Origin: Brevibacillus sp051967035
GTDB taxonomy: Bacteria > Bacillota > Bacilli > Brevibacillales > Brevibacillaceae
Reading direction: 5' to 3'
NCBI RefSeq assembly: GCF_051967035.1
Contig: NZ_JBQCKK010000001.1
Span: 124,001-188,000, forward strand
DNA: 64,000 bases
Positions 58,876 to 64,000 of this stretch are shown here, piece by piece. The notes under the pieces are model-generated. The model saw only the letters and a program-made list of their open reading frames with translations, did no database searches and was not told the DNA's origin. Each line of letters starts with the position of its first letter. Positions within the stretch are counted from its first letter, which is position 1. The position numbers and the translations under genes were made by a program.

Positions 58876-59943
58876 TTACTCGATCAAAATACCTGGCTTC
58901 CGGCCGATAATGGGAATCGCGCGGTTCCACAGCAGCCGCAGCTTTTTTCGTTGCAGCGGCGGAATATGCCGATCCGGATGCTTCAGGTACGAGCGGATCG
59001 GGATGACCCGAAAACGGACGCGGCCTTCTTGCAGGAAGCGCTGGCAGTAGGTCGGGATCACGGAGATTTGTCCGATGGCCACCTGCCCGTGCGCATCCTT
59101 TCCCACCGAAAAACGCAGAATGGCCCCGACCTGCGACTGATCGAAGCGAAGCATTTTCTCGGAGGTGAAGTTTCCGAGCGAATAGGCGACCAGCGTCCGC
59201 TTTTTCCTGCCGTCCGCAAGCGCAAGCGCGGGGGTGACGACGGGCTGCAGGACGTGGGGGTGCGCACCGAGGATGACATCCGCGCCATGGTCGAGCAGAC
59301 TTTGCACAAGCAGGCGCTGGTTCGTTGTCGGGGTGTAGCGGAATTCCACGCCAAAATGCAGGGCGACGATCACGAGGTCGACGAGCGGGCGGATGGCGGC
59401 GATGTCCCGCAAAATGGCTTCGCGGCGGATGAGATTGACGAGCCATGGCATGTGGGCAGGAATCACCTGTTTGTTCGTTCCGTACGTGTACGCGAGCAGT
59501 GCGATGCGGATTCCGTTCACTTCCCGGACAAATGGCATCGTTGCTTCCTGCATGGAGCGGTACGTGCCCGTGTGCGCCAGCTTGTAGCGATCCAGGACGT
59601 CCAAGGTGCGGAAAAGTCCGCTTGGCCCGCCGTCCAGACAGTGGTTGTTCACGGTCGTCACGACGTCAAATCCGACCTGTTTCAAGTCGCGCGCCAGCTC
59701 GTCAGGACAATTGAACCGCGGATAGCCAGTGCGTGCCGAGCCGATCTGGTAGGGCTGGCCGCTGCCGGAAAACGTCGTCTCCAGATTGCCGATGGTCAGG
59801 TCAGCGCCTGACAGGATCGGGGCGACGGGAGCGAACATATCCGCAAAGGAATACTGATCCGCAGAAGCCAGCCTGGCAGAAGCCACCTGCTCCTTCCACA
59901 TGAGGATATCGCCTACAGCAGCGATGGTGACCTTCTTTTTCAT
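58876..59943 (-). CDS. CapA-family (PGA_cap) metallophosphatase-like protein
   Basis: A 355-aa protein of the poly-gamma-glutamate CapA family, a calcineurin-like fold. Motifs are AAVGDILMW, NLETTFSG, TVNNHCLDGG, VALHFGVEF, GAHPHVLQPV and YSLGNF. It lacks the N-terminal membrane anchor usual in CapA/PgsA and starts directly with the core, so it is probably cytosolic. ATG 59943 follows AGAGGTG; GTG 59952 is an alternative. It is divergent from a Mur-ligase-like gene, a pairing that recalls capA/capB, but capC-type genes are not seen. Confidence 0.85.
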   Translation of the reverse strand: MKKKVTIAAVGDILMWKEQVASARLASADQYSFADMFAPVAPILSGADLTIGNLETTFSGSGQPYQIGSARTGYPRFNCPDELARDLKQVGFDVVTTVNNHCLDGGPSGLFRTLDVLDRYKLAHTGTYRSMQEATMPFVREVNGIRIALLAYTYGTNKQVIPAHMPWLVNLIRREAILRDIAAIRPLVDLVIVALHFGVEFRYTPTTNQRLLVQSLLDHGADVILGAHPHVLQPVVTPALALADGRKKRTLVAYSLGNFTSEKMLRFDQSQVGAILRFSVGKDAHGQVAIGQISVIPTYCQRFLQEGRVRFRVIPIRSYLKHPDRHIPPLQRKKLRLLWNRAIPIIGRKPGILIE

Positions 59944-60083
59944 TGGCTTCACCTCTTCACTCTACTCTATTCCGAAAGTCGTCCGTCCGTTTTGGATAGA
60001 AGCGGAACGTTTTCATAGATAGCGGTCTATACAGGCTGTCTCCCTCGGACATACAATACGAAAGCGGATGGGGAGAGGGGGGA

Positions 60084-61250
60084 ATGGCCGTGAAAAAGAA
60101 AGGCAAAAAGACAACGCCGCCAAAGACGGTGGTTCTGAACAAGCCGGTGATCGCGGTGACGGGAAGCGCCGGAAAAACGACGACGAAGGAAATGATCTAT
60201 GCGATTCTGAAACGACGCATGCTCACCTATCGTTCGATGTACAACAAGAACTTCTTGGGAAATACGCGAGCGCATGTCAGACGCTTGCGGGACGAGCACG
60301 AAGCGGCGGTGCTGGAATTCGGGATATTGGGGAGTGGACATATTCGCCAGCATTGCCGGATCATTCAGCCGAACATGGGGGTCATTACGAACATAGGCAC
60401 AGCGCACATCGGGAATTTTGGCGGAGACATTGGACGGCTCGCCCTGGCGAAATCCGAGTTGATCCGCTACATGAAATCTACCGGCACCGTCTTTCTCAAT
60501 AGGGACTGTCCCTACTCGCGCCAGTTTACGCAGCAGCCGTTTGCAGGGGCGTTTGCTGGCCGATTCGTGACGTTCGGGATCGAGCAGGACGCGGACTATC
60601 GTGCGGACAGAGTGATGCCGGAGGAAGGAGGAATTTCCTTCGTCTGCTCGTTTCGGCAACAACGGGAGAAGCTGTTCATCCCGATTTTGGGAGAGCACAA
60701 TGTGTACAACGCGCTGGCGGCGATCGCCGTAGCGCATACACTCGGCTTTTCGTTCCAGGACATTCGGGAAGGGCTGCGCCAGTTCCAGCCGCAGCGCAAG
60801 CGGCTCGTCAGCTATCGGCTTGCGAACAATGTCCAGGTGTTAGACGATACGTACAGCTCCAATCCGGATGCGGCCAAGGCGGCGATTGATGTGCTCAGCC
60901 AGTCTGGGCCCGGCACCAAAATAGCCGTGTTGGCGAGCATGCTGGAAATGGGGAGCTACGAAGTGCGAGGGCATGAAGAAGTCGGGAAGTATGTGAGCCA
61001 AAAGAATGTGGATTACTTGTATACGCTAGGGAGAAGCGCCAGCTATATTGCGCGCGGGGCCATCCGGGCAGGCTTTCCGGCGAACCGGGTCATCCATTGC
61101 CAAAGCAAGGTGGTCCTGCATCGCTGTCTCGCCAGGAGAATGAAGCCCAACACGACTTTTCTGGTAAAAGGCTCGCACCGTCTGAAAATGGGAGAAACCG
61201 TCCAGTTTTTGTGCAATGCGATTGCGAGAGGAAAACGAAAACCGCGGTAG
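60084..61250 (+). CDS. MurF-like Mur ligase lacking the N-terminal substrate domain
   Basis: A 388-aa ATP-dependent amide ligase. The central domain has P-loop VTGSAGKTTTKEMIY, MGVITNIGTAHIGNFG and the ATP-site ILGEHNVYNALAAIAV. The C-terminal domain has VLDDTYSSNPDAAKAAIDVL and VLASMLEMGSYE. These are MurF-type signatures, but the first ~80-100 residues that bind UDP-MurNAc-tripeptide in MurF are replaced by a short basic leader (KKKGKKTTPPK). It probably joins a different substrate. GGGGGG precedes the ATG. It is divergent from CapA. Confidence 0.85.
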   Translation: MAVKKKGKKTTPPKTVVLNKPVIAVTGSAGKTTTKEMIYAILKRRMLTYRSMYNKNFLGNTRAHVRRLRDEHEAAVLEFGILGSGHIRQHCRIIQPNMGVITNIGTAHIGNFGGDIGRLALAKSELIRYMKSTGTVFLNRDCPYSRQFTQQPFAGAFAGRFVTFGIEQDADYRADRVMPEEGGISFVCSFRQQREKLFIPILGEHNVYNALAAIAVAHTLGFSFQDIREGLRQFQPQRKRLVSYRLANNVQVLDDTYSSNPDAAKAAIDVLSQSGPGTKIAVLASMLEMGSYEVRGHEEVGKYVSQKNVDYLYTLGRSASYIARGAIRAGFPANRVIHCQSKVVLHRCLARRMKPNTTFLVKGSHRLKMGETVQFLCNAIARGKRKPR

Positions 61251-61491
61251 CGCTGCCAAGACCTGTCAGGCGAGCAGGCGCTTGTCCCGGGAGCGGACAA
61301 GGGCCTTTTGGGCATGGGAAAAGGAACGGGACGAACCAGTCAGCCTGGTCCGAACAAGCAGGACTATGGTCATCCGACGATGTCACCAAATTCTCGATTG
61401 GAAAGATTTGCAGACTTAAACGGGCTGAGTTTTTCCAGTAAAGTGGATGTGTACCCAATCCGCTGGGAAAAAACAGCCAGGAGGAGAAAGA
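61251..61491. other. Intergenic region before the NlpC/P60 gene
   Basis: It contains a hairpin CTTGTCC / GGACAAG (61281-61301) followed by GGGCCTTTT, a weak terminator for the ligase gene. A reading frame from ATG 61314 (MGKGTGRTSQPG...) runs on into the next gene in another frame and is probably spurious. No riboswitch was recognised. Confidence 0.4.
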
Positions 61492-62472
61492 ATGACGAAA
61501 CGAGATTGGTTGCAAAAGTCGACTGTCGCCGTCATGCTCAGTACATCCTTGCTTCTGTACGCAGAAGGCGGACAAGCAGCAGCCAAGACTGTGGATTCGC
61601 AATCTTCGGTCAAAGCGGAAGAAATTGTGCAGGTAGCTACGTCCCTGATCGGCAAAGACTACAAATACGGGGCAGTGGGGCCGAATTCATTCGGTTCGGC
61701 AGGACTCGCTACGTACGTGTACAAGCAGGTCGGGCTGACGATTGACGATACGATAGCCAAGCTGTACAAGACAGGAACATCCATCCCGTTAGACAACATT
61801 CAGGCGGGAGATTTGCTGTTCTTTTCCTCGAATGGCAAAGACGCTCCGACCTTCATGGGAATTTCCATCGGAAATGACCAGTACATATCCTCGTCGCAAA
61901 GCGAAGAGGCCGTCGTTTTGAAACAACTCAGCCGAGACAGAAAGAAGCTGGTGGGCGCACGCCGCATTTTGGCGGAGGACACCGGCGTGGGCGCAACTCC
62001 GGCCCCCGGGAAGCAGGAAGAGTCCGCCTCTTCCATTGCGGACAGGGTGATTGCGGCCGGGAAGAAATACATCGGCACACCGTATGAGTATAGCTCGTCC
62101 CGTGCGAACAAAAAGACGATGGATTGCTCCGAATTTACGATGTGGGCGTACCGCGATGGCGCCAATATCGACATGGGCAATGGCGGAGCGCGCTCCCAGG
62201 CCCTTTTTGTGAAAAGCAACGGCACATACACAACGGACATCAACAAGCTGAAAAAAGGCGATCTCGTCTTCTTCATGGCCTATAAAGGCTACAAGGAATC
62301 CGACTACAAAGGAATCAACGTACCGCAGCAAAGCATTACCCACGTCGCCATTTACTTGGGCGACGACAAGCTGCTGCATACATTCTCCAAGGAGTCTGGC
62401 GGCGTGACGATTACCGATTTCAAGCGTACGCACTGGGAATACCGCTTCATCATGGGCGGCCGCCCTTATTGA
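61492..62472 (+). CDS. Secreted protein with two NlpC/P60 domains, the first degenerate
   Basis: A 326-aa exported cell-wall protein with a signal peptide (TVAVMLSTSLLLYAEGGQA). Domain 1 (about 35-165) has the fold signature but reads GPNSFGSAGLATYVYKQ where the catalytic Cys of DCSGL is expected. Domain 2 (about 195-326) is intact: TMDCSEFTMWAYRDG, GDLVFFMAYKG and THVAIYLGDDKLLHTF provide Cys and His. It likely cleaves peptide stems of peptidoglycan. GGAGGAG precedes the ATG. Confidence 0.88.
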   Translation: MTKRDWLQKSTVAVMLSTSLLLYAEGGQAAAKTVDSQSSVKAEEIVQVATSLIGKDYKYGAVGPNSFGSAGLATYVYKQVGLTIDDTIAKLYKTGTSIPLDNIQAGDLLFFSSNGKDAPTFMGISIGNDQYISSSQSEEAVVLKQLSRDRKKLVGARRILAEDTGVGATPAPGKQEESASSIADRVIAAGKKYIGTPYEYSSSRANKKTMDCSEFTMWAYRDGANIDMGNGGARSQALFVKSNGTYTTDINKLKKGDLVFFMAYKGYKESDYKGINVPQQSITHVAIYLGDDKLLHTFSKESGGVTITDFKRTHWEYRFIMGGRPY

Positions 62473-62561
62473 ACGGGGTGGAGTCTCTCGATCCTTTCGC
62501 GAGGGCAACAATGCTAGGATGCCTACGTACAAGAGCGGAAAAAATAGGTGAATGACCACGG

Positions 62562-62590
62562 GCAAACGTACAGTCCATCTGTGCGTTTGC
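62562..62590. repeat. Inverted repeat upstream of the Pro/Gly-rich gene
   Basis: GCAAACGTACAG / CTGTGCGTTTGC arms (one G-T), 5-base loop, 40 bases before the next gene. It may end the NlpC transcript or structure the leader; there is no T run. Confidence 0.45.
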
Positions 62591-62629
62591 TGCATCTCTT
62601 ATAGGGAGACTTGTAGGAGGTGAAACGTC

Positions 62630-62977
62630 ATGTCATATCAGTATCCCCCAGGAGGCTATCCTCCGGGAGGTTACCCGCCACCGCCGCCGCCCGGAGGTTC
62701 TTCTGGAGGTTTTCCTCCCCCGCCGCCAGGTCCGCCTCCAGGCAGGACGCCCAGTTCGCCGGGATCGAGAGGATATGGAGGGACACGCCGGATTGAACCG
62801 GGCGGGTTTTATCCGTGCCTCTATCGGTATACGTACATTTGGTTGCAAAACGGTCGGTCTTTCTGGTTCTATCCCGTATTCATCGGTCGTTCATCCGTAA
62901 CAGGCTACCGCTGGAGAGGAAACCGCTGGGAATACTATGGCTTGGAACTGAACCGAATCGCCTACTTTACTTGCTAA
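62630..62977 (+). CDS. Pro/Gly-rich repeat protein with aromatic C-terminal domain, 115 aa
   Basis: Residues 1-45 are repeats of PPGGY and poly-Pro/Gly. The C-terminal ~60 residues form a compact aromatic domain: FYPCLYRYTYIWLQNGRSFW, FYPVFIGRSSVTGYRW, YYGLELNRIAYFTC. Two Cys are near the domain ends. This arrangement is typical of spore-coat or surface proteins in Bacillales, but I know no function. TAGGAGGTG lies before the ATG. Confidence 0.75.
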   Translation: MSYQYPPGGYPPGGYPPPPPPGGSSGGFPPPPPGPPPGRTPSSPGSRGYGGTRRIEPGGFYPCLYRYTYIWLQNGRSFWFYPVFIGRSSVTGYRWRGNRWEYYGLELNRIAYFTC

Positions 62978-63005
62978 TAAAACAGGTACATTGCATGGTT
63001 GCAAA

Positions 63006-63037
63006 ACGGCCTTTCCCGGATGGACGGGAAAGGCCGT
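63006..63037. terminator. Perfect 13-bp hairpin between convergent genes
   Basis: ACGGCCTTTCCCG / CGGGAAAGGCCGT, weak T tracts on both strands. It lies between the Pro/Gly-rich gene and the convergent lipoprotein. Confidence 0.7.
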
Positions 63038-63067
63038 CTTGGATTTTTGGGGCAGCTTGCGTGCCTG

Positions 63068-63796
63068 CTACTGGACCGTCACGGTGAAATTTTGGTGGTC
63101 GTGTACGTCGCCTTTTTCCAGATGGACCTTCACCGTGTATTCCCCCGGGGCAGGGAAGGAGAGGCGGCCGGCGTACTGTCCGGGACTTGGTTCTGTGGCA
63201 TCCGCGAAGCTGTGCTTCGCCTCATCTCCTGTCCAAAACTCAAACCTGACTGTTCCTCCCGCAAAGGGCTGCTGCTCCTTCATCAGGTGAACGAGCATGA
63301 CTGCTTCCGATTGCGCTTTCAACTCGTCTGGGGGCAGCAGGTGAAAGTCGATTCCGCTGGCTGCATGCCCCGCAGAGGGAGCAGAAGCAGAAGCGGCGTT
63401 GTCTGCGGCTTTCACGGTAAAGGACATCTTCCGCATGTTGTGGAAATCGCGGGCGGTCACATGGTAATAGACAAAATAGGAACCGGGCTCGCTGATCGTC
63501 TGCTGTGCCGTGTAGACGCCAGCGGATACGAGCTTTGCCGGGATCGTTTGATGCTGTTCCTGTCCATCCTTCCACCATTCGAAGGATACTTCCTTGGCAT
63601 CGTCCACCGGCTGGCCTTCCTGGGTCACCTTGACGGAAAACGTAATGGGTTGACCCGCTACCGGCTCGGCAGGCTCCAGCGAAAAAGCGGCGTCAACAGG
63701 GGCGCCGGAAACTTCCATCCCCTGGTCGTTTGGACCGGAACAGGCCGCAGCCAGAATGGCCAATGCGGACAGGCATAGCGTAAAAAAGCGTTTCAT
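63068..63796 (-). CDS. Lipoprotein with two FixH/YtkA-like domains
   Basis: A 242-aa exported lipoprotein: lipobox LAAAC at the end of the signal peptide (MKRFFTLCLSALAILAAACSG). Two immunoglobulin-like YtkA/FixH repeats follow, each with a conserved strand pair: AFSLEPAEPVAGQPITFSVK...PGSYFVYYHV and a second ending PGEYTVKVHLEKGDVHDHQN. A linker is Ala/Ser-rich. FixH/YtkA proteins are linked to cytochrome oxidase and copper delivery. The upstream SCO gene, seven bases away, supports that role. Confidence 0.85.
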   Translation of the reverse strand: MKRFFTLCLSALAILAAACSGPNDQGMEVSGAPVDAAFSLEPAEPVAGQPITFSVKVTQEGQPVDDAKEVSFEWWKDGQEQHQTIPAKLVSAGVYTAQQTISEPGSYFVYYHVTARDFHNMRKMSFTVKAADNAASASAPSAGHAASGIDFHLLPPDELKAQSEAVMLVHLMKEQQPFAGGTVRFEFWTGDEAKHSFADATEPSPGQYAGRLSFPAPGEYTVKVHLEKGDVHDHQNFTVTVQ

Positions 63797-63802
63797 TTGC
63801 GT

Positions 63803-64000
63803 TTACCCTTCCTTCTTCAAGTTCAGCAGCTCTTGATAGATTTGCTCGGGATCAAAGTCCTCGCCCATGCCGAATTTGCGGATGACCGTGTTGTTTTGAT
63901 CGACGAGATACGTGCTCGACGTATGGGAGATGAATCCGTCCGCAGTCGTCTTCGCAAAAAAGCCGAGCGAGCTGGTCACGGTGCGAATCGTCTCTTCATC
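63803..64000 (-). CDS. SCO1/SenC-family copper chaperone, N-terminus beyond the window
   Basis: Only the C-terminal 65 residues are present: GFFAKTTADGFISHTSSTYL, VDQNNTVIRKFGMGEDFDP, ELLNLKKEG. The ISHTSSTYLVD block contains the copper-ligand His of SCO proteins, and the thioredoxin-like end fits. SCO delivers copper to the CuA site of cytochrome c oxidase. It is immediately followed by the FixH/YtkA lipoprotein, so the two form one unit. Confidence 0.85.
   Translation of the reverse strand, partial: DEETIRTVTSSLGFFAKTTADGFISHTSSTYLVDQNNTVIRKFGMGEDFDPEQIYQELLNLKKEG

Noticed and set aside
61251..61491. Possible cyclic-di-AMP riboswitch before a cell-wall hydrolase gene
   Set aside because: I looked for the ydaO-type conserved loops, because such genes are often controlled that way, and did not find them.
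61308..61745. 145-codon frame starting upstream of the NlpC/P60 gene
   Set aside because: Most of it is a shadow of the NlpC/P60 gene and the ribosome site is weak.
62640..62760. Tandem repeats in the Pro/Gly-rich gene as a possible CRISPR-like array
   Set aside because: The repeats are in-frame codons for PPGGY-type peptide repeats, with no regular spacers.

Overview
The window is a stretch of a high-GC, endospore-forming Firmicute chromosome, most probably a Brevibacillus-like member of the Paenibacillaceae. This is inferred from sequence alone. The evidence is the Bacillales gene order (ruvCAB-queA-tgt-yajC, secD/secF-recJ-apt-relA-dtd, hisS-aspS-6S RNA-tcdA-rarA-cymR-iscS, recD2-yrrD, alaS-ireB-yqgF-yrzB-mltG-trmR-udk), an intact sigma-K gene, sporulation proteins (SpoIID-like, SpoVB), strong Shine-Dalgarno sites with many TTG/GTG starts, and intrinsic terminators. 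No tRNA, rRNA, CRISPR array, insertion sequence or prophage was found.

Layout. 1-9 kb: an edge-truncated secreted protein, Holliday-junction genes, a SpoIID/SPOR/SH3 protein, queuosine genes and yajC. 8.7-15 kb: a membrane protein, CorA, a DUF421 protein, SpoVB, ComN and a split secD/secF. 15-31 kb: recJ, apt, relA behind a structured leader, dtd, a five-SH3 amidase, hemZ, then a T-box-controlled hisS-aspS operon, 6S RNA, tcdA and rarA. 31-44.5 kb: a small gene on the minus strand, cymR-iscS, two DUF4183 genes, recD2, yrrD-like small genes, a TerC manganese exporter under a yybP-ykoY riboswitch, an AI-2E transporter, and alaS with its own T-box followed by ireB-yqgF-yrzB. 44.7-51.6 kb: mltG, trmR, udk, a class B PBP overlapped antisense by a JAMM-domain gene, an HD-GYP protein and a GNAT acetyltransferase.

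51.7-58 kb is the accessory part: an AT-rich islet with a polymorphic-toxin-like gene and its likely immunity gene, intact sigK, a second pair of DUF4183 genes, a secreted beta-propeller operon, a frameshifted small gene behind a possible attenuator, and a promoter with a perfect inverted repeat before carD. 58-64 kb: CapA divergent from a MurF-like ligase lacking its N-terminal domain, a double NlpC/P60 protein, a Pro/Gly-rich protein, and a FixH/YtkA-like lipoprotein with a SCO copper chaperone running off the right edge.

Many genes serve information processing (recombination, tRNA charging and modification, stringent response) and the cell wall or spore surface. RNA-level control is unusually dense: two T-boxes, an Mn2+ riboswitch with two terminators, a 6S RNA, and at least two unassigned leaders with alternative pairings. 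The best candidates for something undescribed are the toxin/immunity islet, the leader upstream of the broken gene near 57.9 kb, the relA leader, the PBP/JAMM overlap and the CapA/MurF-like pair.
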